This document shows, in pieces, positions 17,073-25,101 of a stretch of 64,000 bases of DNA. The DNA is from JAAZPT01 sp964544955 (lineage in GTDB: Bacteria > Bacillota > Clostridia > Christensenellales > Aristaeellaceae). The DNA is taken from NCBI GenBank assembly GCA_964544955.1, contig CAZJEB010000002.1, forward strand, positions 124,001-188,000, in the 5' to 3' direction. Position numbers and translations under genes: made by a program. Positions within the stretch are counted from its first letter, which is position 1; every line of letters starts with the position of its first letter. The notes beneath the pieces were generated by a model, which worked only from the letters and a program-made list of their open reading frames with translations, was not told where the DNA came from and did not search any database.

Positions 17073-17498
17073 ATGGATAATTTTAAACTAAAACTTAAAA
17101 ATAGAATTAAGTGGGCGATAGTTTATTGCGTTGTAGTTATTTTGATTACAGTGGCTATGATAGTATTTGGGGATAAAAATTACCCCATGGGCTTTGTATC
17201 AGGGGCTTCAACAGGCATATTATTAATTGTAATAGTTTATGTTGTAAAATATGCTAAGGCATTAAAAAACCCTGAACAACTAAAAAAACTGTATATTGAG
17301 GAAACAGATGAACGTACAAAGCAAATTGGTTTAGAAGTTGGAAAAACATCAGCTTTAATTACCTTATTAGCTTTATGCCTTGGTATGCTTGTATCAGTAT
17401 TTTTTAACAGAACGGTATTTAACACCATATTAGTAATAGTACTTTTTGTATCAATATTAAATGCAATATTAAATGCGTACTACAGTAAAAAAATGTAA
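17073..17498 (+). CDS. Small membrane protein paired with XRE regulator
   Basis: A 141-residue protein with about four hydrophobic segments in two pairs, split by a hydrophilic middle containing YIEETDERTKQIG. This E-E-x-D-E-R-T loop is typical of DUF2178-like membrane proteins found beside small XRE regulators in Bacillota. Function is not known. The start is the ATG after GGAGGG, overlapping the regulator's end region, so the two are co-translated. It ends at a strong bidirectional terminator. Confidence 0.72.
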   Translation: MDNFKLKLKNRIKWAIVYCVVVILITVAMIVFGDKNYPMGFVSGASTGILLIVIVYVVKYAKALKNPEQLKKLYIEETDERTKQIGLEVGKTSALITLLALCLGMLVSVFFNRTVFNTILVIVLFVSILNAILNAYYSKKM

Positions 17499-17514
17499 GC
17501 AATAATTAAACAAT

Positions 17515-17540
17515 AAAAAACAGGCATTAGCCTGTTTTTT
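17515..17540. terminator. Bidirectional intrinsic terminator
   Basis: Stem aaaaaacaggc/gcctgtttttt with ATTA loop, between the convergent membrane-protein and XRE-desulfoferrodoxin genes. Confidence 0.88.
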
Positions 17541-18123
17541 ATATTAGCTGATAAAGTAAACCCATATCATCACTATACCAAATAAGTTTTCCATGGCCTT
17601 TTTTAGGTATTCTGCATTGCATATCCCATTCTGGGTAATGCTTTATAACTTCCATGCTACCGCCTTTTAAAAAAGCCACAAAATGAATATAGTTATCCTT
17701 TTGCATAGGGTGTTTACTGCTTATAAACCATTCATCTTCTATATGCTCTACGCTAAGCTTTTGATTATCCTCCGCTTTTTTAGGTTGTAGTGGAGCTATA
17801 TCCCTACCGCAGCAGCTTATTTGGGCATTGCCAGTTGCAATATTTATACTACCGCAGTTAGTGCATATGTAAAAATTGCTATTTTTCATGTTCCCTCCAT
17901 CTTTGTTTTGTAAGGGCAAGTCACCTTGTAATATGGTACTTATGCTTACATTTAGTATTTGGGCCAAGTCCTCAATTAAGGATAGGTCGGGGCAACACAG
18001 GCAACGCTCCCACTTGCTAACTGCTTTATCACTAACAAAAAGTAAATCGGCCAAACTTTTTTGAGTTAAACCCTTTTCCTTACGCAAAGTACATATTAGT
18101 TTGCCTATTTTTTCGCTATCCAT
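17539..18123 (-). CDS. XRE regulator fused to a desulfoferrodoxin-like module
   Basis: A 194-residue fusion. Residues 1-65 are an XRE helix-turn-helix (LRKEKGLTQKSLADLL, VSDKAVSKWER). Residues 85-112 match the desulforedoxin fold: C87-x2-C90-G, then C104-C105-G, the four-cysteine iron site. Residues 123-194 resemble the superoxide-reductase domain (EHI, KHPMQKDNYI, HYPEW, and a final GLLY), but the third histidine (N144 in DNYI) and the last Cys-x-x-His (SDDMG) are missing, so the catalytic iron site appears lost. It probably acts as a metal- or redox-responsive regulator; this is inferred from the architecture. Cysteines C41, C43 and C44 in the HTH add to this. GGGGTGAG precedes the ATG. Confidence 0.8.
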   Translation of the reverse strand: MDSEKIGKLICTLRKEKGLTQKSLADLLFVSDKAVSKWERCLCCPDLSLIEDLAQILNVSISTILQGDLPLQNKDGGNMKNSNFYICTNCGSINIATGNAQISCCGRDIAPLQPKKAEDNQKLSVEHIEDEWFISSKHPMQKDNYIHFVAFLKGGSMEVIKHYPEWDMQCRIPKKGHGKLIWYSDDMGLLYQLI

Positions 18124-18137
18124 TCACTCACCCCAAT

Positions 18138-18168
18138 ACAGCATACTGTTAATAGTTAATTTTATCAA
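18138..18168 (-). promoter_or_regulatory. Promoter of the XRE-desulfoferrodoxin gene
   Basis: On the minus strand TTGATA (18168-18163), a 17-bp spacer and TATGCT (18145-18140). An ACAG-N4-CTGT inverted repeat (18138-18149) covers the -10, a possible self-repression site. Confidence 0.5.
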
Positions 18169-18173
18169 TAAAC

Positions 18174-18824
18174 CTATGGTTTAGCCTTAAATGTTATGCA
18201 CTTAATATTATCACTATAAATAATGTTTAAGCCTAAAATACTAGCAATTTTATCCATCGTAGCCCTATTATAAAAACTTATATGGCATTGCTCACGCACA
18301 TATTGCCAGTTTAAAAATTTATACTCATCATTAGGGTGAAACTTTGTCATTATAGCAATAATACCATTTTCAGTTAAAAGGCTTTTTAAAAGGGCAAAGT
18401 ATTCCATAGGTTTTTCTACATGCTCAGCAACCTCTGTTGAGCTAATAACATCATACTTTTTGCCTAGATATATAGGGTTTTGGGCATAAAATTTATCGTA
18501 TATATCAGCGTTTATATTATAATCCCGCTTTAATATTTGAGCCAATACAGGCTCAGGGCCACTACCAAAATCAAGCCATTTGCCTGTGCTTTTAGCAAAG
18601 GGGAATACTGCGCTATTTAAAAACTTTTTAAAATATGCAACATAGCGCTCGTCATTTATGCTATTATTGTGCAAGTTATAAAGCCTTAACTCTTCGTTAA
18701 GGCTTATAATATCATTTTTATCTTTAAATATAAAATTGCAACTAATACATTGATGATATTTACAATTTAGTTTTTTGCTTTCAAAACTGTGGGTATCACT
18801 CCAACAAATTAAACATTTAGGCAT
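18174..18824 (-). CDS. SAM-dependent methyltransferase with N-terminal zinc ribbon
   Basis: A 216-residue protein. An N-terminal four-cysteine ribbon (CLIC near residue 4 and CISC near residue 26) precedes a class I methyltransferase fold with motif I LDFGSGPEP, then VISSTEVAEHVEKP and ENGIIAIMTKF. The pattern fits the methyltransf_23 type found with a zinc-binding head. The substrate cannot be predicted. It lies 3 bp downstream of the cytidylate-kinase-like gene and is part of the same minus-strand run. No Shine-Dalgarno is obvious at its start, suggesting coupling. Confidence 0.82.
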   Translation of the reverse strand: MPKCLICWSDTHSFESKKLNCKYHQCISCNFIFKDKNDIISLNEELRLYNLHNNSINDERYVAYFKKFLNSAVFPFAKSTGKWLDFGSGPEPVLAQILKRDYNINADIYDKFYAQNPIYLGKKYDVISSTEVAEHVEKPMEYFALLKSLLTENGIIAIMTKFHPNDEYKFLNWQYVREQCHISFYNRATMDKIASILGLNIIYSDNIKCITFKAKP

Positions 18825-18827
18825 TAA

Positions 18828-19454
18828 TTATTTATTCCAAATTTTTGCGTATTCTTCTATGATGTTTGCGGCAAAGTCCCTTGTTATTTTGCTGCTGTTT
18901 AAGCAAATATCATAATTTTCCTTTTTACCCCAATCATCGCCAGCAAAGTAACTATAATAGCTACCACGTTGCCTATCATTCTTTTGAACAATTTCCTTAG
19001 CCTGTTTATATTCTAAAGTATATTCTTCCATAATATCCTGTATACGTTTTTCCAAATCGCCATATATAAACACTTTAAGGGCATTAGGGTTATCTTTTAA
19101 AACATAGTCAGCACAGCGTCCAACAATAACGCAGGGGCCTTGGCTTGCTATGCGCTTTATAGTATCAAACTGTGCAAGGAACAATTTATGGTTAAGGGGC
19201 ATATCCATATATACGCTATTAAGCTCGCCCATACCACGCATGCCTGTAACCATGCTAAAAAGCAAACTATTTGTTGGCTTTTCATCGTTTTGTATAAAAA
19301 GTTCTTTGCAAATGCCACTTTCCTTTGCGGCAAGGTTTAATATTTCCTTATCATAATAGGGTATGTTCAAATTTTTGGCTACCTTTTCGCCAATTTCTTT
19401 ACCAAATGAGCCATATTGACGGCTTATGGTAATTATCGCCTTAATTCTATCCAT
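18828..19454 (-). CDS. Cytidylate kinase-like protein
   Basis: A 208-residue P-loop-fold protein of the cytidylate kinase-like family (PF13189 type). ITISRQYGSFGKEIGEKVA is its altered P-loop, which has S-R-x-x-G-S-x-G in place of the usual GKST, followed by IPYYDKEIL and VIVGRCADYVL. Members are common in Clostridia, distinct from true Cmk, and lack a proven function. AGGAGG precedes the ATG. It lies between the DUF4230 gene (10 bp upstream) and the methyltransferase gene (3 bp downstream). Confidence 0.85.
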   Translation of the reverse strand: MDRIKAIITISRQYGSFGKEIGEKVAKNLNIPYYDKEILNLAAKESGICKELFIQNDEKPTNSLLFSMVTGMRGMGELNSVYMDMPLNHKLFLAQFDTIKRIASQGPCVIVGRCADYVLKDNPNALKVFIYGDLEKRIQDIMEEYTLEYKQAKEIVQKNDRQRGSYYSYFAGDDWGKKENYDICLNSSKITRDFAANIIEEYAKIWNK

Positions 19455-19464
19455 AAATATCCTC

Positions 19465-20124
19465 CTATTTTGGCAAATTGCTTAAGGGTACTAACTTGAA
19501 GGTTATTCCTTTTAAGCCAAATTCTTCAATTGTTTTATTAAGTATGCCCACAACTTGATCCCCTGCGTTTTGCCAAGCTGTGTTCAAATTCTTTTCGTTA
19601 TTACTATACTCATTATACAAGGTATTTTGAAATTCTTCCATAATTTGTTGAATATTTTTATCGCTTATGGGTTTTAAAAAATCGCTTTTGCGGCTTTCAC
19701 CCACACGCTTAAGGCTATCGCTAATAACTTCAGCGGGGGGAAGGTACACTAAAACCTCTTTATTTACATAGCTTAAAACATTATCACTATCGCTTTCGCC
19801 TATACTTTTAATTTCTGCATTATACAGGTTTACGCCATAAAGCACTTCGTAATTATAGTCAATTTGTATTTCATTAGCAGTTATACCAAAAAGTGCCATT
19901 GTTTTGTTTTCAACTGTGCCGGTGCGACTTTGCTTTAGTGTTACTAAGCTACCCATATCCTGAACAAGCTCTGTAAGGGCAGTATCTTTTACAGCCAAGG
20001 GCACATTGCCCATAATTAAGTATTTTATTAAAGGGGCGTATACTATTGCGCCATATATTATAAGGCCAAGCAATGCCGCGCTAATTGTATATTTTATTGC
20101 CTTAATTGGTTTAAAGTTTTTCAT
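19465..20124 (-). CDS. DUF4230-like membrane-anchored protein
   Basis: A 219-residue protein with one N-terminal membrane segment (IKYTISAALLGLIIYGAIV) and an extracytoplasmic domain of mixed beta strands then helices. The pattern (LVTLKQSRTGTVENK, IDYNYEVLYGVNL, KEVLVYLPPAEVI, and a late coiled region ending ITFKLVPL) fits DUF4230. Function is unknown. The ATG was chosen because AAGG lies at good distance; a GTG five codons upstream abuts the previous gene's stop. It is the second gene in a minus-strand run starting at 20423. Confidence 0.65.
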   Translation of the reverse strand: MKNFKPIKAIKYTISAALLGLIIYGAIVYAPLIKYLIMGNVPLAVKDTALTELVQDMGSLVTLKQSRTGTVENKTMALFGITANEIQIDYNYEVLYGVNLYNAEIKSIGESDSDNVLSYVNKEVLVYLPPAEVISDSLKRVGESRKSDFLKPISDKNIQQIMEEFQNTLYNEYSNNEKNLNTAWQNAGDQVVGILNKTIEEFGLKGITFKLVPLSNLPK

Positions 20125-20138
20125 AAAATTTACCTTCA

Positions 20139-20423
20139 CTACTTAACGGTGTTTTGTGCCATATTAAGTAGAACTAAAAGCTCTATTATACCACGCATTA
20201 TAAAGTATGCTGTTGTAAGCATGCCCACAATTATAAAGTAATTGCGTAAAAACCTTAAAAATTTACGCTTCCTTTTTGGTTTAATTTCGCCTTTATTTGA
20301 TTGATTATTATTTTGATTATAAAATTGTTGGTTGGGAGCACTTTGCATATAACTTGGGCTTTTGCTATAATCTACTGGGTTAAGGGGAGAGCCGCCTTTT
20401 TTTCGCAAAGGTTCATTATTCAT
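20139..20423 (-). CDS. Small membrane protein with Asn/Pro-rich N-terminus
   Basis: A 94-residue protein I do not recognise. Residues 1-45 are polar and rich in N, Q, P and S; a very basic stretch (KPKRKRKFLRFLRN) follows, and then one hydrophobic segment (YFIIVGMLTTAYFIMRGIIE). The basic stretch should stay on the cytoplasmic side, giving N-in topology. AAGGAG precedes the ATG. It heads a run DUF4230 - cytidylate-kinase-like - methyltransferase, and may partner the DUF4230 protein. Confidence 0.65.
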   Translation of the reverse strand: MNNEPLRKKGGSPLNPVDYSKSPSYMQSAPNQQFYNQNNNQSNKGEIKPKRKRKFLRFLRNYFIIVGMLTTAYFIMRGIIELLVLLNMAQNTVK

Positions 20424-20490
20424 ATTATCACGCTCCTTCGCTATATTATACTATAAAAAAATTAATATCGCAAAAAAGCTTTTACACAAT

Positions 20491-20613
20491 AGGCTTGTTT
20501 TAAATTATAAAAAATGCAATAATAGATGTGTATGTGGAATTTTTTATAAACTAAATGATTTTTACATATAGAACATAAGCGCTTTAAGCTATAAGGCTTG
20601 TTTTAACAAGCTT
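20491..20613. promoter_or_regulatory. Putative MarR operator sites
   Basis: AGGCTTGTTTTAA occurs exactly at 20491-20503 and again at 20594-20606. The second copy is part of the palindrome GCTTGTT-TT-AACAAGC (20596-20611). Both lie between the divergent small membrane-protein gene and the MarR gene. Confidence 0.55.
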
Positions 20614-20644
20614 AAATATATTATCCTTTAGGTAGGTGACTGTT

Positions 20645-21100
20645 TTGATAAAAGAAAGTTTTATGAACGTATATACAAAGTTCAAAATTAATTTTTATCG
20701 TGAGATTTTTACTAAGTTTCAATCAAAAGAAGTAGGTTTAACCCCTATGGAAACTTTAGCTGTGGAGATGATTTATATACTTGGGGAACCCACAGTTAAT
20801 GAGTTTACTCAATTTGCTAAGCTATCATCCCCCAATGCTGCATATAAAATAGCAAAGCTTGTTAAAAAGGGTTATATTGAAAAAATACAATCAAAAACAG
20901 ACAAGCGTGAGTACTATCTTCGTGTAACTGAGGAATATAAAAAGCATTATAATTTTGGCTATGCTTATGTAGGTACTGTTATTAACCGCGTAGAGCAAAA
21001 CTTTACCCAACAGGAGCTTGAAATATTTAATAAATTGCTTGTAGCCTTAGGCCATGAGCTTATGCATGAAGTACCAAGCTTTAAAAAAATAGAAGAATAA
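20645..21100 (+). CDS. MarR-family transcriptional regulator
   Basis: A 151-residue winged-helix protein with long flanking helices: LTPMETLAVEMIYIL, VNEFTQFAKLSSPNAAYKIAKLVKKGYI, and wing residues SKTDKREYYLRVT. The D-K-R after the recognition helix is the MarR wing signature. The start is taken as TTG at 20645, six bases after AGGTG; an in-frame GTG at 20636 lies inside that site. It is a single gene ending at an intrinsic terminator. A palindrome 33 bp upstream suggests it represses itself. Confidence 0.82.
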   Translation: MIKESFMNVYTKFKINFYREIFTKFQSKEVGLTPMETLAVEMIYILGEPTVNEFTQFAKLSSPNAAYKIAKLVKKGYIEKIQSKTDKREYYLRVTEEYKKHYNFGYAYVGTVINRVEQNFTQQELEIFNKLLVALGHELMHEVPSFKKIEE

Positions 21101-21174
21101 ATTGTTTTTGCCTAAAAAAGCAAAGGCTTAAAATGTGTATTAATTTGATAATTTTTAAACAAATAAACGCAATA

Positions 21175-21201
21175 AAAAAGCACTCTTTATGAGTGCTTTT
21201 T
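21175..21201. terminator. Bidirectional intrinsic terminator
   Basis: Stem aaaaagcactc/gagtgcttttt with TTTAT loop, between the convergent MarR and dapL genes. Confidence 0.88.
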
Positions 21202-21212
21202 ATATTGTTTTA

Positions 21213-22436
21213 TTATATTGCTAATATTCTACTAACAGCTTCTTGTGTTGCCTCGTAGCTATTAAAGGCTGTAAGCCTAAAGTAACCAGCACCAGAAGGG
21301 CCAAAGCCTTCACCAGGGGTACCAACAACCTGTGCTTTTTTAAGCAATAGGTCAAAGAAATCCCAACCGCTTATGTTATTAGGTGTTTGTAGCCATACAT
21401 AGGGGGCATCTACGCCACCAAATAAAGTATAGCCTGCTTTTGTAAGTTCATCCCTAATTAGGGCAGCATTTTTCATGTAATATTCTATTGTGTTTTGGCA
21501 TTGTTGTTTACCAGCGGGGCTATATATAGCCTCGGCAGCACGTTGAATAACATAGCTAACACCATTAAACTTTGTTGATTGGCGCCTTGCCCATAAATCC
21601 CTTAAAGAAACCTTTTTAATGTTTTCATCAACACCATAAACATCCTTAGGTACTATTGTATAGGAGCACCTTACGCCAGTAAAGCCAGCGGTTTTACTAA
21701 AGGAACAACATTCAATTGCACAACTTTTTGCCCCTTCAATTTCATATATGCTTGCGGGTACGTTAGGACTGTGAATAAAAGCCTTATAGGCAGAATCATA
21801 TATAATTAAAGACCCATGTTTAATGGCATAATCCACAAAGGGTTTTAGTTGATCCTTTGTAAGGGTTGTGCCTGTTGGGTTGTTGGGATAGCAAAGGTAA
21901 ATAACATCCACATGCCTATCAGGTAACTCTGGAACAAAGTCGTTTTCAGCAGTTACAGGCAAGTAGCATAGTTGCCCCCACATACCATTTGAGTATATGC
22001 CAGCCCTACCGGCCATAGCGTTGCTATCAACATAAACGGGGTAAACGGGGTCGGTTACAGCAATTCTTTCATCTGGGCCAAAAAGTTCTTGAATATTACC
22101 ACTATCGCTTTTTGCACCATCGGATACAAAAACTTCATCGGGGGATATATCTATACCCCTTGATGTATAGTCGTTTGCAATTATTGCATTTACTAAAAAA
22201 TCATAACCAAATGCTGGTGGGTAACCATGGAATGTATTCTTATTGCCCATTTCTTGAACAGCTTTTGTCATAGCCTCAACAACGGCGGGGGCTAGGGGCT
22301 GTGTAACGTCACCTATGCCAAGACGGATAAGTTTTTTATCGGGATTTTTAGCAGAATATTCACTTATTCTTTTTGCAATATCGGCAAAAAGATAGCTACC
22401 TGGCAATTTTGACATGGGTGTGTTTATTTTTAACAT
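21213..22436 (-). CDS. dapL: LL-diaminopimelate aminotransferase
   Basis: A PLP enzyme that makes LL-diaminopimelate directly from tetrahydrodipicolinate and glutamate, bypassing the acyl routes. Its 407 residues match the DapL length. Seen: LIRLGIGDVTQPL, FHGYPPAFGYDFL, VSDGAKSDSGNIQELFG, LCYPNNPTGTTLTK, and the PLP-lysine motif CSFSKTAGFTGVRCSYT. AGGAGG precedes the ATG. It is 19 bp downstream of dapF and co-transcribed with it. The next enzyme (DapF) makes meso-DAP for peptidoglycan and lysine. Confidence 0.93.
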   Translation of the reverse strand: MLKINTPMSKLPGSYLFADIAKRISEYSAKNPDKKLIRLGIGDVTQPLAPAVVEAMTKAVQEMGNKNTFHGYPPAFGYDFLVNAIIANDYTSRGIDISPDEVFVSDGAKSDSGNIQELFGPDERIAVTDPVYPVYVDSNAMAGRAGIYSNGMWGQLCYLPVTAENDFVPELPDRHVDVIYLCYPNNPTGTTLTKDQLKPFVDYAIKHGSLIIYDSAYKAFIHSPNVPASIYEIEGAKSCAIECCSFSKTAGFTGVRCSYTIVPKDVYGVDENIKKVSLRDLWARRQSTKFNGVSYVIQRAAEAIYSPAGKQQCQNTIEYYMKNAALIRDELTKAGYTLFGGVDAPYVWLQTPNNISGWDFFDLLLKKAQVVGTPGEGFGPSGAGYFRLTAFNSYEATQEAVSRILAI

Positions 22437-22455
22437 AAAATCCTCCTAAATATAA

Positions 22456-23364
22456 TTATATGTTTGAACTTAATGTAATATCGGCGCTAATGGGGCAGTT
22501 GATATCGTTGCGCTCTATAAGCTTTTCCTCAGGGAAGGGCCATGTACCACTACATACAAACTCTGCGGGGCCAGTCATATATACAAGGTTTTCAGGCAAG
22601 CACCATTCTACATGTAATGTACCACCTAAAAGCTCAATATCTACTTGATTATCGCATAAGCCGTTTTGAACTGCGGCTACTAGGGATGCACATGCACCAG
22701 TACCACAGGCTAATGTTTCACCAGCGCCACGCTCATATACCCTCATTTTTAGCTGATTTCTATTTACTACGCTAACAAATTCTACGTTGGCTTTATCGGG
22801 AAATATTGGGTTTTCTTGTATTGCCTTGCCCAATGTATCCACATCAACCTTATGAGGGTCATCAACAAAAATTACGCAGTGTGGGTTGCCCATGCTTACG
22901 CAACTAATTTGAAAAGTACCAACATCTGTTGTTAGATTATAATTTTTAACTTCAGCAGGGCTTAGCCTAACAGGTATTTTTTCGGGGTCTAATATAGGCT
23001 CGCCCATATCTACTTGAACGCTATTAACCCTGTTGCCACAGGCTTGTAACCAAAGGCGCTTTATACCTGCACCAGTTTCTATGTGAAGGAAGCTTTTATC
23101 GGTCATACCAGTTTCGTAAACGTATTTACCAACACAGCGTATACCGTTACCACACATTTTACCCTCGCTACCATCGCTATTCCACATAAGCATTTTAAAA
23201 TCGGCAACTTCGCTTGGGGCAATAATAATTAATCCATCTGAACCTACGCCAAAATGCCTGTCGCTAATTAAACGGCTTAGTTGGGCAGGGTCTTCAACAT
23301 GCTCCTTAAAGCCATTAACATATATATAGTCATTACCTAAACCATGCATTTTTACAAATTGCAT
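22456..23364 (-). CDS. dapF: Diaminopimelate epimerase
   Basis: This cofactor-free racemase converts LL- to meso-diaminopimelate. The two catalytic cysteines are in GKMCGNGIRCVGKY (C71) and LACGTGACA; MHGLGNDYIYV at the N-terminus and MGNPHCVIFVD are also typical. The protein has 302 residues from the ATG preceded by AAGGAG; the open frame runs 19 codons further upstream but without a site. It is the first gene of the dapF-dapL pair, and lies 92 bp downstream of a six-gene accessory operon, so readthrough is possible. Confidence 0.93.
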   Translation of the reverse strand: MQFVKMHGLGNDYIYVNGFKEHVEDPAQLSRLISDRHFGVGSDGLIIIAPSEVADFKMLMWNSDGSEGKMCGNGIRCVGKYVYETGMTDKSFLHIETGAGIKRLWLQACGNRVNSVQVDMGEPILDPEKIPVRLSPAEVKNYNLTTDVGTFQISCVSMGNPHCVIFVDDPHKVDVDTLGKAIQENPIFPDKANVEFVSVVNRNQLKMRVYERGAGETLACGTGACASLVAAVQNGLCDNQVDIELLGGTLHVEWCLPENLVYMTGPAEFVCSGTWPFPEEKLIERNDINCPISADITLSSNI

Positions 23365-23456
23365 AAATTCAACTCCTTCCACGCTATATAAATTAGCATA
23401 TTTCAGTTTAAATTGCAACAAAGTGCCAGTATAGTTATTGTTTTAGCAATAAATGT

Positions 23457-24404
23457 TTATAATCCAAAATTCATTAAATGTAAGCTTGCAATTTCTCTAT
23501 GGTTTATTCGTTTTGAAACTTCAATGGCGTGGGTTTCTAGATAATCGCTATTGCCTTGGCTTAAATTTTGTTTTTTAAGCTCGCTTATTATGCAGTTGGC
23601 TATATATTCAATGTTTTTTGATTTTTGAATAACAATAGCTCCATCGTTTGATGTTGATATTAAATTATACAGCATGGGGGATAAATTGCTTAATAAGGGT
23701 AAAGAGCTAAGGGCTTTAAACCTCCACTTATAAAAGGGCAAATAGGCCTTGTTAAGTATAAATATTATATTAAAAACATGGTTTATAAATTCGTTTATTG
23801 CAAGCTGAGCCCCAGCAAATTCGCTATGGTCTATGCAACGCAAATAGTTGTATTGCCCTGTTTGAGCAGCTAATGCCAAATGGGCAGATAGCTTTTTTAA
23901 GGCTACATCTTTGGGATAGTAATTTAGCAATGTATTCCTTATTGAGCTAAATTCACCTAGTTCATCTACAAAAACCTCGCCATTTGTAGCCTCTGCTAAG
24001 GCGTGGCTTGGTATATAAAACCATTCTTGCCATGTGTTTGGAGCTTGCTCTAAACCAATAAGGCTTTTATAAAATGATGATATTCTATGAACGCCATATT
24101 TGCTTGTACCCAGAATACTTTGAGCCTCCATTGTATGACCCATGTATTCCTTAGGCAGCTTGGAATAGGCGCGCATAAGCTTAAAGCCAATATTATCATC
24201 ATCCTCATCGGTAAGCCATAGGCAAAAGCCTGCTTTAAAATCATGATCCTTAGATATTTCATCATCAAAGCCAAAGCATTCAGACCCTTTGCCTACCATT
24301 CCAGCGGCTATATGGCTTTTATAAGCCTCTATACCAGTGAAAAGCGTATTAAAATAATCCTTATAAAATTGTTTGCTAAGGGTTAAACCCTTTATATTAG
24401 TCAA
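23457..24404 (-). CDS. DUF4037 nucleotidyltransferase-fold protein
   Basis: A 315-residue protein. Near residues 36-57 it has GMVGKGSECFGFDDEISKDHDF, where G-S-x-C-x-G-F-D-D-x-x-S-x-D-H-D is the active-site pattern of a minimal-nucleotidyltransferase-like fold (DUF4037). Acidic residues there could bind a metal and nucleotide. A helical C-terminal half follows. The biological role is unknown. The start ATG overlaps the end of the TPR gene by 8 bp, so translation is coupled. It is the last gene of a six-gene operon. Confidence 0.75.
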   Translation of the reverse strand: MTNIKGLTLSKQFYKDYFNTLFTGIEAYKSHIAAGMVGKGSECFGFDDEISKDHDFKAGFCLWLTDEDDDNIGFKLMRAYSKLPKEYMGHTMEAQSILGTSKYGVHRISSFYKSLIGLEQAPNTWQEWFYIPSHALAEATNGEVFVDELGEFSSIRNTLLNYYPKDVALKKLSAHLALAAQTGQYNYLRCIDHSEFAGAQLAINEFINHVFNIIFILNKAYLPFYKWRFKALSSLPLLSNLSPMLYNLISTSNDGAIVIQKSKNIEYIANCIISELKKQNLSQGNSDYLETHAIEVSKRINHREIASLHLMNFGL

Positions 24405-25101
24405 TGGATTTTAACCTTTCCTTTAAATTGTTGGCCATAAATATATAGCCATAGTATTCAAATATAGGTATACATTTGCTACATACAAAGGCATAGTATT
24501 CATCTTTTTTTGCCTTATCAAAACATGGATAGGCCTTTTGAACTAAATCGCCAATTATTTTTTCATCATCAATTGGGTGATGAGTATCGGCAAGGTTTAA
24601 ATAGGTCATAGCTAATTCCAAGGGATAATTATTTAGCTTTAGAAGTATGTTTAAAGCTTTTGTTATATAGTCCCTCGCTTTTTCGTTATTATAGGCTGTT
24701 CCCCAGTTGTTGTATAGGCTTGCCTTTTTTATATGTAGTGAATCTAAAGTGGAGTTATAAATTTTTTCAGCCTTTATAAAATAGCATTCTGCTAAAGCTT
24801 TTTCACCAAAGGAAACTAAGGCAGTACCACAGCTTATATATACATCACCAACTTGGGAATAAATATATAAGCGGTGTTCGTTTATTATATTATCGCATAG
24901 CTTTATGGCCTTAAAGGCCTTTTCCTTTTCCACTAGTTTTCTGTACAAGCCTACAAGTTCGCTTCTTAATGAAAGCTCGCTTCTGTAATCGCCCATGTTT
25001 TTGAAATTTTCAGCCTCAATTAAAAGGAGCTTTTCTGCCCCTTCAAAATCTTTTATATGGAACAATCTATCCAATTTTTCGGTAATTTGCCTTACGTTCA
25101 T
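24397..25101 (-). CDS. TPR-repeat protein
   Basis: A 234-residue all-helical protein with the alternating A/G/Y/L spacing of tetratricopeptide repeats, for example ALVSFGEKALAECYFIKAEKI, SLYNNWGTAYNN and AMTYLNLADTHH. No membrane or catalytic motif. TPR proteins are scaffolds, and here it probably works with the DUF4037 protein, whose gene overlaps its 3' end by 8 bp. Its own ATG follows the NUDIX stop without a gap. Confidence 0.75.
   Translation of the reverse strand: MNVRQITEKLDRLFHIKDFEGAEKLLLIEAENFKNMGDYRSELSLRSELVGLYRKLVEKEKAFKAIKLCDNIINEHRLYIYSQVGDVYISCGTALVSFGEKALAECYFIKAEKIYNSTLDSLHIKKASLYNNWGTAYNNEKARDYITKALNILLKLNNYPLELAMTYLNLADTHHPIDDEKIIGDLVQKAYPCFDKAKKDEYYAFVCSKCIPIFEYYGYIFMANNLKERLKSID

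Noticed and set aside
23457..24404. Toxin-antitoxin (MNT/HEPN) pair involving the DUF4037 gene
   Set aside because: The partner is a TPR protein without a HEPN motif (R-x4-6-H), and the protein is much longer than MNT antitoxins.
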